Assembly (NCBI GenBank): GCA_026196875.1
Contig: JAPHTP010000060.1
Coordinates: forward strand, 1 to 58,788
Length of the DNA: 58,788 nucleotides
From: Kangiellaceae bacterium
GTDB taxonomy: Bacteria > Pseudomonadota > Gammaproteobacteria > Enterobacterales > Kangiellaceae
Direction: 5' to 3'
Part shown: piece after piece, positions 35,659 through 44,663 of the stretch
Position numbering within the stretch: position 1 is the first letter of the stretch
Layout: each line of letters begins with the position of its first letter
Position numbers and translations under genes: made by a program
Notes under the pieces: generated by a model
Databases searched by the model: none
The model's input: only the letters and a program-made list of their open reading frames with translations
Told to the model about the DNA's origin: nothing

Positions 35659-35881
35659 ATCGTAAAACTAGCTAAAGTCAGGCATCAACTCGACTTTTAG
35701 GGTCTTCAGCCCTTCGTCAAGCCCCACTGTTTAGATCAAAATTTTGTCAAACTACGACGTTTGACGAAGTTTTGGTCAACCCCCAACGCACCATGCCTAA
35801 TTCTCCGCATCTAACTTGTGGATTCAACGCTTTCAAAGAAACTGCTACAATGCCGCTTTTCATTTATTTAAAGATAACAAT

Positions 35882-36640
35882 ATGTCATTTGAAAGCACAG
35901 TAGCCGTGGTTAGCGGCGGCGCGTCGGGTCTGGGCCTAGGCGTAGTTAATCGAATTGTCGAACAAGGCGGAAAAGTTGCTATTCTTGATATCAACGAAGA
36001 GCAAGGCCAAGCGGTTTCTCAGGCCAACCCTGAGCAGATTATATTTATCAAAACAGATATCAGTAACGAAGCTGATGTTGATTCTGCGGTTGACCAAGCT
36101 GTTGAAAAGTTTGGAAAAGTTACCCTGGCCGTTGGCTGCGCCGGCATTCTTGGAGCAGGTAGATTAATCAGCAAAAAGGGCCCCATGCCTGCTGACTATT
36201 TCCAGAAAGTAGTCGACATCAATTTAGTTGGAACTTTTCTACTCACACGAGCCGCAGCCAGAGTTATGCAAAATAATGACCCGATTGAAAAAGAGCGTGG
36301 GGTAATTGTTCATACCGCCTCTATTGCTGCGTTCGAAGGGCAGTTTGGCCAAGTCGCTTATTCGGCAACTAAGTCCGCCATAGTTGGGATGATGCTTCCG
36401 CTCGCCAGAGAATTCTCAAAACTAGGTATTCGCTGTATGGCAATTGCTCCGGGTAGTTTCGAAACGCCCATGATTGCTGACGTACCAGACGAGATACGCG
36501 AACAGTTATGTGCCACAGTCCCTTTTCCATCTCGTTTTGGTAAAGCAGAAGAATTTGCCCAGTTAGTTCAACAAATCGTAGAAAATCAAATGCTTAATGG
36601 AACAGTTATTCGATTAGATGGCGCGGCTAGATTACAGTAG
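35882..36640 (+). CDS. Short-chain dehydrogenase, 3-hydroxyacyl-CoA dehydrogenase type-2-like
   Basis: 252 aa from ATG 35882; an upstream in-frame TTG at 35816 adds unrelated residues. NAD-binding VSGGASGLGLG near the N-terminus, CAGILGAG, and the catalytic Ser...YSATKS (Tyr and Lys) are all present. APGSFETPM and the C-terminal LNGTVIRLDGAARL match the HSD17B10/HADH2-like branch that oxidises 3-hydroxyacyl-CoA, including 2-methyl-3-hydroxybutyryl-CoA from isoleucine. That assignment comes from overall resemblance. It is a single-gene unit ending at a strong terminator. Confidence 0.85.
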   Translation: MSFESTVAVVSGGASGLGLGVVNRIVEQGGKVAILDINEEQGQAVSQANPEQIIFIKTDISNEADVDSAVDQAVEKFGKVTLAVGCAGILGAGRLISKKGPMPADYFQKVVDINLVGTFLLTRAAARVMQNNDPIEKERGVIVHTASIAAFEGQFGQVAYSATKSAIVGMMLPLAREFSKLGIRCMAIAPGSFETPMIADVPDEIREQLCATVPFPSRFGKAEEFAQLVQQIVENQMLNGTVIRLDGAARLQ

Positions 36641-36672
36641 TAATTGGCGATATCTGAATTTGTGACGCCCAG

Positions 36673-36698
36673 AAAGCCGACTCTAAGTCGGCTTTTTT
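36673..36698. terminator. Bidirectional terminator between the SDR gene and dinB
   Basis: AAAGCCGACT-CTA-AGTCGGC followed by six T residues, between convergent stops at 36640 and 36712. Confidence 0.9.
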
Positions 36699-36711
36699 AT
36701 GCGGCCCAAAT

Positions 36712-37803
36712 TTAAAATGGAATATCCAGTTGACGTAACATTATTCTTTTGGCTTTTTCAGGAAACTTAACTCCGATCCCTAGCAACCTGATTGGCTCGG
36801 GGTATTGCTTCCTTAGACGTTTAAACAGTCGCAACAATAATTGGATATCAAAACCTTGGGATATAGATTCGGCACTGTGGATTTGAAAATTGCTCATCTT
36901 TACTTTGACATAGACCTTATTAATCTTTTCTTCGCTCCCCAATTTCTGTAAGCGCCGTGATAAGCTGGAAACCAGTTCCAAAAACTTGGATTCGCATTCC
37001 TCCCAACGTTCAATATTTTCTTCGAAAGTTGTTTCTACACTGACTGATTTGCGCGCTGAATGTGGTTTCACTCTTCGTGGATCATTACCTCTACACAAGT
37101 CGTATAGATACTTACCGGTTTTACCAAACTTATTCAATAACACATTTAGCTCAACTTGCTTTAACTCGCCGCAAGTAAGAATATCCATTGACTCTAATTT
37201 TCCCGTCATCACCTTACCGACCCCATGGAGTTTTTTTACCGGCAATTTCTCGATAAACTTTTCTTCTTCTTCCGGTAAGATAACTTTCAATCCCGCCGGC
37301 TTATTCCAATCACTAGCAATCTTGGCAAGAAATTTACTACGAGCTACTCCGGCTGAAGCTGTCAGTTGAGTTTGTTTGTAGATCTCATGACATATCGCCT
37401 GAGCGATCCAGGTCGCGCTATTATGATATTGATGGGAGTCAGTTGTATCTAGGTACGCCTCATCCAGAGACAAAGGTTCCACCAAGTCTGTATATTGATG
37501 GAATATCTTGCGGATGCGCTGCGACTCTTCTCGATATTTCGTATGATTAGATTTAACAAATACTAGATCAGGACAAAGTCTTGCAGCTTGAGCCGATGGC
37601 ATAGCGGAATGAACACCGAATTTGCGCGCCTCATAGTTGCAAGTAGCGACCACACCACGGGAATCTGGTTTGCCTCCCACTGCCACAGGAAGACCCGCCA
37701 ATTGAGGGTTATCCCTCACTTCAATGGCGGCAAAAAAGCAATCCATATCTACATGGATAATTTTTCTAATTTTTCTTATTTCAGACTCTTCACTCAGCAT
37801 CAA
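36712..37803 (-). CDS. dinB: DNA polymerase IV (Y-family translesion polymerase)
   Basis: 363 aa, near the usual 350-360. Catalytic motifs are HVDMDCFFAAIE (first metal Asp) and SLDEAYLD (Asp-Glu pair). TASAGVARSKFLAKIASDWNKP in two parts is the palm/finger signature, followed by the HhH motif region LHGVGKVMTGKL and the little-finger domain. The C-terminus (AKRIMLRQLDIPF) lacks an obvious QxxLF clamp motif, although QLDIPF is similar. I see no clear LexA box (CTGT-N8-ACAG) in the upstream 120 bp, so SOS control is not supported. Confidence 0.95.
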   Translation of the reverse strand: MMLSEESEIRKIRKIIHVDMDCFFAAIEVRDNPQLAGLPVAVGGKPDSRGVVATCNYEARKFGVHSAMPSAQAARLCPDLVFVKSNHTKYREESQRIRKIFHQYTDLVEPLSLDEAYLDTTDSHQYHNSATWIAQAICHEIYKQTQLTASAGVARSKFLAKIASDWNKPAGLKVILPEEEEKFIEKLPVKKLHGVGKVMTGKLESMDILTCGELKQVELNVLLNKFGKTGKYLYDLCRGNDPRRVKPHSARKSVSVETTFEENIERWEECESKFLELVSSLSRRLQKLGSEEKINKVYVKVKMSNFQIHSAESISQGFDIQLLLRLFKRLRKQYPEPIRLLGIGVKFPEKAKRIMLRQLDIPF

Positions 37804-37923
37804 AATATACTACAACCACTAACCAATAAAGCTAGTTATACAAGTAGTACATATTAACAATAATCAAAGGATTTAAAAAGCTAATTAAATGAAAACAGAT
37901 TTTCTCAATTGACTAAGGCGTGT

Positions 37924-39285
37924 TTATCCCTCAACTATTGGAATACTGATTTTAAATTTAGCCCCGCCAAGCTCGCTATCGTCGATGTTTATCCTTCCTT
38001 TATAGGTTTTGATAATATCCATGACAATTGAAAGCCCCAGTCCTTGCCCTTCGGCTTGTTGATCAAGCCGCTTGCCTCGATCAAGAATTAGAGACCTTTT
38101 TGCAGTCGGAATTCCAGGCCCATCGTCTTCAACTACAATAAACAACCCATCTAATTGAGTATCAATGTTAATCACAATTTTGCTTTGGGCCCATTTACAT
38201 GCGTTGTCCGACAGATTACCAATGAGCTCCATCAAATCACCTTGCTCACCAGGAAAGTTTGCATCTGGCTCGACAAAAACTAAAAAGTCTAAGCATTTAG
38301 CAGCATGTACCTTTTTTAAAGCCTCAACAATTTTATAGACTTCCGGCTCAACTAGGCATTTTCGCCTTAATGTTTGTCCGGCAGACACCACCGAACGATT
38401 GAGTTGGTACTTAACTATATCGTCTATTCGCTCTACCTGCTTAATCAGTTGTGTCGCGGTATCATCCTGCTCAAGTTGATGCAATTCACTTTTCATCACC
38501 GCCAATGGTGTTTTTAAACTATGTGCAAGATTTCCTAAGCTGTCTCTATACCTTTGTTTTTGCAAATACTCAGCGTCTAATAAGCTATTAATACTTGAGG
38601 TTAGCGGCGACAACTCAGAGGGAAACACGCCTTCAACCTTATTTCGCTCCCCTATTCTGACAAGTTCAATTTGCTGTTGAGCATCCTTTAATGGATTTAA
38701 AGAAAGCCGCATCGCGATCATTAGTACAATAATTAAGGAAAAAGTAGCGACCCATAACCATGTGGCAACTTCGGTTTTAAACTGAGTAACTTGGGCACGC
38801 ATAATTTGTTGCTTTTCGCCGATTAGAAACAGGTATTCGCCTTCCATACCATTTTCATGTTCCCAGATAATTTGATCTCCGATCCAGAACATGCCGTGTC
38901 CATCCAGCGCCGACTCAGTTAAATTAGCAAGAGAATAATTGATGGAAATGTCAGGTAATACGGCGAAAGTATCGCTCGATTTAGAACGCCAAATCAGGTC
39001 TCCGTCAACGTCTAACACGTAGGCAACCAAACCGGAGTTGAGCTGGTTTAAGCGGTCATTACGTAAAAAAGAAGGTACCGTTAGTTGTGCGTCTTGATCT
39101 TCTGCGACCGCCATCAATGCATAAATCTGTACCGTTAAGCTTTCTTTAATTCTGGCTTTACTGGCATTGATATAGGCGGTTTTGGTGAGCAGGTAAATGG
39201 AGTAAAAAGCAATCAACACAATGATTGCTGTGACCGACATTAGCCGCCCTTTCAATGACCAAGAGCGAAGTGGCCCGAAGCGCAT
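37924..39285 (-). CDS. PhoQ-like sensor histidine kinase
   Basis: 453 aa. TM1 at 14-34, a ~140-residue periplasmic sensor domain, TM2 at 174-193, then HAMP-like linker and HisKA with H255 in NLAHSLKTPLAVMK. The HATPase motifs are NLSDNACKWA (N box), DDGPGIP and GQGLGLSIV. The periplasmic part resembles the PhoQ PAS-like domain in size and position, but its ligand (Mg2+, cationic peptides or other) is not determinable. It follows the response regulator gene by 17 bp in one operon with the upstream PepSY gene. Confidence 0.9.
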   Translation of the reverse strand: MRFGPLRSWSLKGRLMSVTAIIVLIAFYSIYLLTKTAYINASKARIKESLTVQIYALMAVAEDQDAQLTVPSFLRNDRLNQLNSGLVAYVLDVDGDLIWRSKSSDTFAVLPDISINYSLANLTESALDGHGMFWIGDQIIWEHENGMEGEYLFLIGEKQQIMRAQVTQFKTEVATWLWVATFSLIIVLMIAMRLSLNPLKDAQQQIELVRIGERNKVEGVFPSELSPLTSSINSLLDAEYLQKQRYRDSLGNLAHSLKTPLAVMKSELHQLEQDDTATQLIKQVERIDDIVKYQLNRSVVSAGQTLRRKCLVEPEVYKIVEALKKVHAAKCLDFLVFVEPDANFPGEQGDLMELIGNLSDNACKWAQSKIVINIDTQLDGLFIVVEDDGPGIPTAKRSLILDRGKRLDQQAEGQGLGLSIVMDIIKTYKGRINIDDSELGGAKFKISIPIVEG

Positions 39286-39302
39286 AATTCTTGTCCCTTA
39301 GT

Positions 39303-39983
39303 TTAAGATAGATACTCGGGATTAAGACGATAGCCTTGACCACGTAATGTTTGAATAATCTTTAAAGACTGATTGGGGTCGATTTTCTTGCGTAAGCGTC
39401 CAACAAAAACCTCTAAAACATTACTATCTCGGTCAAAATCTTGTTCATAAATGTGTTCTGTTAATTCAGTTTTAGAAACGACCTTTTTTGGATTGAGAAA
39501 TAAGTATTCGATTACCTTATATTCATAGGCGGTCAATTCAATCACCTTACCATCTTTGGTAACAGACTGAGCCATAGTGTCTAATTCAATATCAGCAAAT
39601 TTAATCGTCGGTGAAGCATATCCGGCACTTCTTCTTAACAACGCGTTACAACGAGCCAAGAGCTCCTCAAATTGAAACGGTTTAGCCATATAATCATCGG
39701 CACCGGTGGATAATCCTTCCACTTTGTCCTGCCATGAATCTCGCGCAGTCAACACTATGACCGGAAGCTGATTGTCTTTGGCTCTCAGTTGTTCAATCAT
39801 TTCCAAACCTGATATTCCAGGTAAACCAATATCAACGACAGCTATATCTAGCGGATATTCAGTCGCAATAAAAAGACCATCTTCGCCGGATTCTGCCGCT
39901 TCGGTGGCAAATCCCGCTTTTTTAAATGATTCAATCAGGTTTTCCCTTAATCTTTGCTCGTCTTCTACTATTAGTACTTTCAT
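39303..39983 (-). CDS. PhoP-like OmpR-family response regulator
   Basis: 226 aa. Receiver domain with D51 (VVDIGLPG), acidic pair VEDE and the conserved Lys in MAKPFQFEELLAR. The C-terminal winged helix has TAYEYKVIEYLFLNPKKVVSKTEL in pieces, then VFVGRLRKKID and TLRGQGYRL. It is closest in pattern to PhoP. It is 11 bp downstream of the PepSY gene and 17 bp upstream of its kinase gene. Confidence 0.93.
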   Translation of the reverse strand: MKVLIVEDEQRLRENLIESFKKAGFATEAAESGEDGLFIATEYPLDIAVVDIGLPGISGLEMIEQLRAKDNQLPVIVLTARDSWQDKVEGLSTGADDYMAKPFQFEELLARCNALLRRSAGYASPTIKFADIELDTMAQSVTKDGKVIELTAYEYKVIEYLFLNPKKVVSKTELTEHIYEQDFDRDSNVLEVFVGRLRKKIDPNQSLKIIQTLRGQGYRLNPEYLS

Positions 39984-39994
39984 ATTTTAATCTT

Positions 39995-40261
39995 TTACTT
40001 ACACGCTTTAATTGAAATGTTTTTAATTCTCTTATCACCGACCAATACTCTGACTCGGTAAACAGAATCTTTGCCATCATTTTTTAATTTAACACTGACT
40101 ACTTTACCGCCGGTTTGTTTTTGCGCTTTTTTCACCGCTTGTTGACGTGAAATCATACGACATTGCTTTTTAGTCTCCGCTTTTTCGGCAAATGCGAAAA
40201 CAGGAGTATGTCCTCCGAAAGACAGTAAGCTAGCAACGATAATTGGAATTAATTTTCTCAT
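39995..40261 (-). CDS. Small exported PepSY-domain protein
   Basis: 88 aa from ATG 40261, which begins a signal peptide (MRKLIPIIVASLLSFGG...VFA); the open frame extends ten codons upstream to 40291. The mature part is a single PepSY-like unit: SRQQAVKKAQKQTGGKVVSVKLKN in pieces, then SVYRVRVLVGDKRI. PepSY proteins in front of PhoP/PhoQ-type systems are common and are suspected to act as periplasmic modulators of the sensor. Here the gene is first in the operon, 11 bp before the regulator. Confidence 0.82.
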   Translation of the reverse strand: MRKLIPIIVASLLSFGGHTPVFAFAEKAETKKQCRMISRQQAVKKAQKQTGGKVVSVKLKNDGKDSVYRVRVLVGDKRIKNISIKACK

Positions 40262-40439
40262 TTTGGACTCTTTAAAAAAGTACCGATACAATCATTTGCA
40301 AACATATTAAAGTATTTAATGCGCCTGACATAGTGTTAATTTAATCAACATTCTACTCAGAGGAGTATGAATTGTAACTGAACCTAAAACCCATTGATAA
40401 TTCGTCAACCGCCACTGCCCAGGCATAGGTTTGCTACAA

Positions 40440-40465
40440 AAAAAGCGCATAATAATGCGCTTTTT
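40440..40465. terminator. Terminator downstream of the YbaK-HDOD gene
   Basis: AAAAAAGCGCAT-AATA-ATGCGCTTTTT, 19 bp beyond the minus-strand stop at 40484; symmetrical A/T tracts. It insulates the PepSY-regulator-kinase operon that follows. Confidence 0.9.
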
Positions 40466-40483
40466 GATTGGTTAGATATGAAT

Positions 40484-41875
40484 TTAGGCGACTAACTGCT
40501 TAGCCATTAAGTCCAACGTTTCGGCTTCAGATTCTATGTCTTGCAAAGTAGATTCAAGTGTTTCTATATCAAGAGACAAGAGTTCTAACGTCGAATTGGG
40601 GATATCCGTTTCAATAGCATCACCAATCCCCAAACGTTTGAGCATTCGATTGGCGACCAAAACAATATTAGAATAAACCGCATGCTTACTCCAAAACTCT
40701 TCTTGGTGATGCCGCTGCACCGCCACAATTAACTCATCAGGCATATGCCAATTTGCCATAAGCCAAGCACCTATTTCCTCATGATTAACGCCAAGAATAT
40801 AGAATTCGATATCTTCTACTGCGATGTGAGGATTCGCTTCTATGGTGCGATTGACCAGTTCAAACTGCGGAGGAAAAATATGCCCTAATAGCAAATGACC
40901 GAAGTTGTGCAGTAAACCACTCAAGTATATTAACCCCCTTTCCGGTCTTTGTTTAATAGGCATATTCCGACAAATTTTTTCTGCGAGATTGGCAGAATAG
41001 ATAGCCTGCTTCCAAAATTGGCGAATGCCTAAAGGTCCATCCATGGGAACCTTGAGCGATTTGCCGATAGAAATTCCTAAAGCTAAATTCATGACTAGTT
41101 CAAACCCCAAAACACGAGCGATCGCTGTTTCAACAGAGTCGACCTTACCTTGATATCCGTAATAGGGGGAACTTGCCCAACTTATAACTTGCGCCGCCAA
41201 AGATGGATCCCGACACACTATCTTTGCCAGTTTGGTCGCATCCGCACTTGGATCTACCCGTAGCTTCATTATGTCTTGAGCAATTTCAGGCATTGCAGGC
41301 AAGTCGAAAGTTTCATCCACACGTTGCTTTAAACGAATAGGCGTAAAACTAACATCGAGATCGGTCGATTCATCTGAAACACTGTTCCTGCCAGCATATA
41401 GTCTTTCAGATCCAGCAGCAAAGTCAGCAGTATTGGCATTTTGATAAAGTTTACTGGTTTCGGAGTTTTCTATTTGTAACAACAGCTTAGGGTTACCGCT
41501 TTGAATAATAATCTGCTCAAACTCAAAAACTGTCTTATCGATAAAGAAGATGGCGTCAAATGCTCCGGCAATCGGCGCCCACGAACCATCTTGGCAACCT
41601 TTAAATAGGCGATGATTGGCCTCAGGCGCCGAGAGCACAGCTTCCTGCTCTATAGCCAGTTCTAGTTGTTTTATATCTAATAAGTGCGTGTAAGGCAAAA
41701 TGGCGACAATAGGCTTATCACCACCTCTGAATGTCACTGCTCTCACCAAGTACTTTACCCGCTCTTCTAGGAAATTAGCACTGCTTTTTAACGAAGAAGC
41801 TTCGGGCAACTCTATTTGTTTGTAGTTAATTTCTGCGGATTCGAGATGTTCCTGAACTAGCTTTGGGATAGACAA
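40484..41875 (-). CDS. YbaK-like domain fused to HDOD domain
   Basis: 463 aa. Residues ~1-150 resemble the YbaK/ProX aminoacyl-tRNA deacylase fold (SIPKLVQEHLESAEINYKQI, VKYLVRAVTFRGGDK, VAILPYTHLLDIKQLE). Residues ~185-400 are an HDOD domain (LPAMPEIAQDIMKLRVDPSA, LAKIVCRDPSLAAQVISWAS, GLLHNFGHLLLG, VNHEEIGAWLMANW). HDOD proteins are HD-superfamily signalling proteins without proven hydrolase activity, often in motility or c-di-GMP regulation. The YbaK-HDOD order occurs in other gammaproteobacteria such as pseudomonads. Whether the YbaK part deacylates tRNA or only binds ligand is unknown. Confidence 0.83.
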   Translation of the reverse strand: MSIPKLVQEHLESAEINYKQIELPEASSLKSSANFLEERVKYLVRAVTFRGGDKPIVAILPYTHLLDIKQLELAIEQEAVLSAPEANHRLFKGCQDGSWAPIAGAFDAIFFIDKTVFEFEQIIIQSGNPKLLLQIENSETSKLYQNANTADFAAGSERLYAGRNSVSDESTDLDVSFTPIRLKQRVDETFDLPAMPEIAQDIMKLRVDPSADATKLAKIVCRDPSLAAQVISWASSPYYGYQGKVDSVETAIARVLGFELVMNLALGISIGKSLKVPMDGPLGIRQFWKQAIYSANLAEKICRNMPIKQRPERGLIYLSGLLHNFGHLLLGHIFPPQFELVNRTIEANPHIAVEDIEFYILGVNHEEIGAWLMANWHMPDELIVAVQRHHQEEFWSKHAVYSNIVLVANRMLKRLGIGDAIETDIPNSTLELLSLDIETLESTLQDIESEAETLDLMAKQLVA

Positions 41876-42007
41876 TTTGAGGATCCTTTTCTTTATTTAC
41901 TACCCATAAATATAGTTCAGAATCTAAATCTTAGAGAACAAATGCTTTTTAAATGTGAGCAAATTCCTACAATAACAGTCCTATATTACCATTTGAGATA
42001 ACTATCT

Positions 42008-43519
42008 CTATTCATTAACCAACTCGTCAGGCGGCGTTAGAGCAACACTGGCGTCATCAGCATGCTCTAAGGAAACGTCCACCCTTTCAATTTTATCAAA
42101 CCTGGAGGTAATCTTTCGTGCTGATGTATGGACTTGTTCTACATCTTTGCTAACTTGACCAATGTGCCTCGAAAGACTGTCCATACGTGACTGAAATCGC
42201 ACGAAGTCTTTGCCGAGAGCAGACAAGTGATCCTTTATAATGTGAACTTGTTTACGAGTTTGTTCATCCTTAATGACAGCAGATGCTGTGGTCAGAATCG
42301 CCATTAAAGTCGTTGGAGAGACCATCCAAACTTTTTTGTGGTAAGCATGTTCAACCAACCCTGGATAATGGCCATGAATCTCAGCAAACACGCTCTCGGC
42401 AGGAATAAACATAACTGCACCATCGGAAGTCTCGGGAGGTAAAACGTATTTTTCTGAGATATCATTTATGTGCTTTTTGATGTCTTTTGCAAACTGGCGA
42501 GATGCATCTTTACGGTCACTTTCGGCACGCGTAATATCGGTCATTTTCTTAAAGCTCTCGAGCGGAAATTTCGCATCAATAGCAATTTTTCCAGTCGGCT
42601 CCGGCAATTCTAATACGCAATCAGCAATTTTCTCATTAGAGAATTTATACTGCATGCTGTAATGACTTTCAGGCATGATATTGCTCACCAATGATTGCAA
42701 TTGAACTTCACCAAATGCGCCTCGAGATCGCTTGTCATTCAGTATTTCCTGTAAGCTCACTACATTGCTAGAAAGTTCGGTAATCTTTTTTTGAGCATCA
42801 TCGATTAACGCCAACCTTTTTAATACATCGTTAAAAGTCTTAGTTGTCTTATCAAAACCTTCGCTAAGCCGCTTCTCAACCTGACTACTGATTTCCTTTA
42901 GCCTATTGTCAGTACTCTCTGTTAGCCCACTTATACTCTTACCAATAGCATCATTTTGCTGTTGAATACTGCGGTCTAAATCAGTTCGCAAATCTTTAAT
43001 CCCTTTACGAATATTATCAGTGATTGCTTCACGAGTTTGAGTTTGGTGTTGCTCTAATGAACGATTTAATTTCTCGCCAAATTGATTTACAGTTGAACTA
43101 ATCTGCTGTTGACCTTCAGCGAGTGACACTGAAGAGCCTCTTTGTAATTTCTCAAACTTCTCTACCATATCTGCCTTAAATGCTTGGACATTATTAGTTA
43201 ATGACAAACTGGTCTCTGAAAAACGTTTTTCTAGCTCAACTCTAAGTTCACCAATCGAATTAAGCTGTCTTTCCCTATCTTGCATTATATTGCTAAACAA
43301 TTGCTGTTGATCGCGAGACAGTCGTTCGTCAAGTGCTTTGAGCTTTACTTCTAGAGTGCCATTTAAACCTTCAAGTGAGTCTTGAATATTCTTGGATTGT
43401 TCGACGTACTTTTGCGCAGCACTCACTTTAATCAGCAATATGCACAGTACAACAAAAGATAAAAATACAAATCCCGCGATTATCAGCGAGAGTGTCTGCG
43501 GATTAATTTCAAGGCCCAT
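42008..43519 (-). CDS. rmuC: DNA recombination protein RmuC
   Basis: 503 aa. An N-terminal membrane segment (~12-30, LIIAGFVFLSFVVLCILLI) is followed by a long coiled coil (~35-260) and the RmuC nuclease-like domain (~265-450): RGAFGEVQLQSLV, KIAIDAKFPLESFKK, MFIPAESVFAEI, VWMVSPTTLMAIL. RmuC limits inversions at short inverted repeats and contributes to anti-phage or DNA-quality functions. The C-terminal tail is acidic. It is 131 bp upstream of the YbaK-HDOD gene on the same strand; a shared transcript is uncertain. Confidence 0.94.
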   Translation of the reverse strand: MGLEINPQTLSLIIAGFVFLSFVVLCILLIKVSAAQKYVEQSKNIQDSLEGLNGTLEVKLKALDERLSRDQQQLFSNIMQDRERQLNSIGELRVELEKRFSETSLSLTNNVQAFKADMVEKFEKLQRGSSVSLAEGQQQISSTVNQFGEKLNRSLEQHQTQTREAITDNIRKGIKDLRTDLDRSIQQQNDAIGKSISGLTESTDNRLKEISSQVEKRLSEGFDKTTKTFNDVLKRLALIDDAQKKITELSSNVVSLQEILNDKRSRGAFGEVQLQSLVSNIMPESHYSMQYKFSNEKIADCVLELPEPTGKIAIDAKFPLESFKKMTDITRAESDRKDASRQFAKDIKKHINDISEKYVLPPETSDGAVMFIPAESVFAEIHGHYPGLVEHAYHKKVWMVSPTTLMAILTTASAVIKDEQTRKQVHIIKDHLSALGKDFVRFQSRMDSLSRHIGQVSKDVEQVHTSARKITSRFDKIERVDVSLEHADDASVALTPPDELVNE

Positions 43520-43746
43520 GAACTAGCGTCACTCTTAGCTTATAGAGAAGTAAATTCTTTAAATTAGTTGTTTATTGTTAAATAGTGGGGCCAGTAATCA
43601 GATTTATGATTCTGGCTTGGACATACTAACACTTAGTAGTCTCTTACGACAGCTACCCATTGACGCACAAATACACCGTAAAAGTAATCTATTGCAATAT
43701 AGCCATTTCTTATGTGCTAACTCATCGAAAACAACTTCTCCCAAAA

Positions 43747-43791
43747 GAAAAAAAAAAGCTACAACTTCACGCCCCTGTGATTAAGCTGTAG
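43747..43791 (-). terminator. Minus-strand intrinsic terminator with ten-T tract
   Basis: On the minus strand, CTACAGCTT (43791-43783) pairs with AAGTTGTAG (43767-43759, one G-U) around a 15-nt loop. The stem is followed by C and then a run of T broken only by one C. It could end a transcript from the DRR small gene or a separate small RNA. Confidence 0.7.
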
Positions 43792-43947
43792 TGTCCCCTA
43801 TCAGTGGGAGCCACCCTGAGGATGATAAACTTTCTTGTGGAGAAAAAGCCAGGGTTGAAAGCCCTCGAACACGATCTAACCGCAGTTCTCACCGCAGAAT
43901 CATTAAACCATATTAATTAAGCGACTTTCATAACCAATAAAGAACGA

Positions 43948-43965
43948 CTTTTGATCTATCAAAAG
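43948..43965. repeat. 18-bp palindrome CTTTTGAT-CT-ATCAAAAG
   Basis: Perfect 8-bp arms around a 2-bp centre. It shares the TTGATC element with the palindrome 40 bp further on. Too little loop for a stable RNA hairpin, so a DNA-binding site is more likely. Confidence 0.5.
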
Positions 43966-44004
43966 AAGCTGTTTCCAATGAAGGTACATATTAGCAACAG
44001 AACA

Positions 44005-44022
44005 ACTACTTGATCAAGTAGT
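44005..44022. repeat. Perfect 18-bp palindrome ACTACTTGATCAAGTAGT
   Basis: Fully self-complementary, with no spacer, 28 bp beyond the stop of the DRR-repeat gene. Probably a dimeric regulator site or a strong structural element; no known consensus recognised. Confidence 0.55.
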
Positions 44023-44049
44023 ATTTATATAGATAGGACTTAATTGTGC

Positions 44050-44274
44050 TTAGACGTCCATGGCTCTGCCAGTAATTATGAGCCGGACCTTTCTGCGGTC
44101 TTCGCCTGAGCGTCTATCAATTCCCGAGCGCATATCCGGAACAGTAATAACTCTACCACTCATTTGGCGCCTATCCTGGCCTGAACGGCGATCTTTTCCA
44201 CTTCTAACTCGCTTTCGAGATGACCAGGTCACTTCGTCTTCCAATTGTTCAGTGTTCATATCGTCTTTAGCCAT
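44050..44274 (-). CDS. Small hydrophilic protein with RSGxDRR repeats
   Basis: 74 aa. Two blocks of a repeated basic/acidic motif, RSGKDRRSGQDRRQ and RSGIDRRSGEDRRKV, are separated by MSGRVITVPDM. An acidic N-terminus (MAKDDMNTEQLEDEV) precedes them. There is no signal peptide or membrane segment. RSGxDRR runs are seen in small or linker regions of assorted proteobacterial proteins, but I know no function. The open frame on the opposite strand (44060-44284) is its shadow: the repeats belong to the minus-strand reading. The ribosome-binding site is weak, so the start is uncertain. Confidence 0.6.
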   Translation of the reverse strand: MAKDDMNTEQLEDEVTWSSRKRVRSGKDRRSGQDRRQMSGRVITVPDMRSGIDRRSGEDRRKVRLIITGRAMDV

Positions 44275-44663
44275 CGACAGTTAAAATCCGTGCAAGTGCA
44301 GCCTATTTGCGAGCAATTGGTGGAGCCTTTTTCGGTCCCAACCTGCTCAGGTGAAGTATTGAATGAATTAGCTTAAAATCCCATTCTGGCTAACTCTTGA
44401 AGCAATTTTAATTATAGTTACTTTTTATCGCGTTCCTATAATAATTTTCTCATCAGTAAATATTTAATCTAAAAAATCCCTATTTCAAGCATTTAGCAAA
44501 GAGCAACTTGCTAGTATTGAAATAGACTAAACTCAGCACCTAGTGTTACAACTCGAGATTTTCTCCGGTGTTTAGAAGAATTTATCAGAAAACTATCTTC
44601 AAGTGTGCCACAATCAAATCTATAACGAGACCTTAAGAGTTCACCTGCACCCAATCCTAGACA
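44275..44663. other. 389-bp gene-free stretch between divergent genes
   Basis: It presumably carries the promoters of the DRR small gene and the diguanylate cyclase gene. It is strongly AT-rich. I see no convincing operator, hairpin or short coding frame. Confidence 0.45.

Larger units (their letters stand above)
43520..44049. other. 530-bp gene-free region with palindromes and a minus-strand terminator
   Basis: It lies between the start of rmuC and the stop of the DRR small protein gene, both minus strand. No open frame with a credible start is present on either strand. It contains two palindromes (43948-43965 and 44005-44022) and an intrinsic terminator with a 10-T tract (43747-43791) about 260 nt beyond the small gene. 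A small RNA is possible. Confidence 0.5.

Noticed and set aside
37804-37923. LexA operator expected before dinB
   Set aside because: No CTGT-N8-ACAG pattern is present; SOS control is not supported by this sequence.
43575-43784. 69-codon plus-strand open frame in the gene-free region after rmuC
   Set aside because: No Shine-Dalgarno sequence, low-complexity Lys-rich end caused by the terminator T tract on the other strand.
44060-44284. Plus-strand 74-codon frame opposite the DRR-repeat gene
   Set aside because: The minus-strand reading shows clear internal protein repeats; the plus-strand product has no such pattern.
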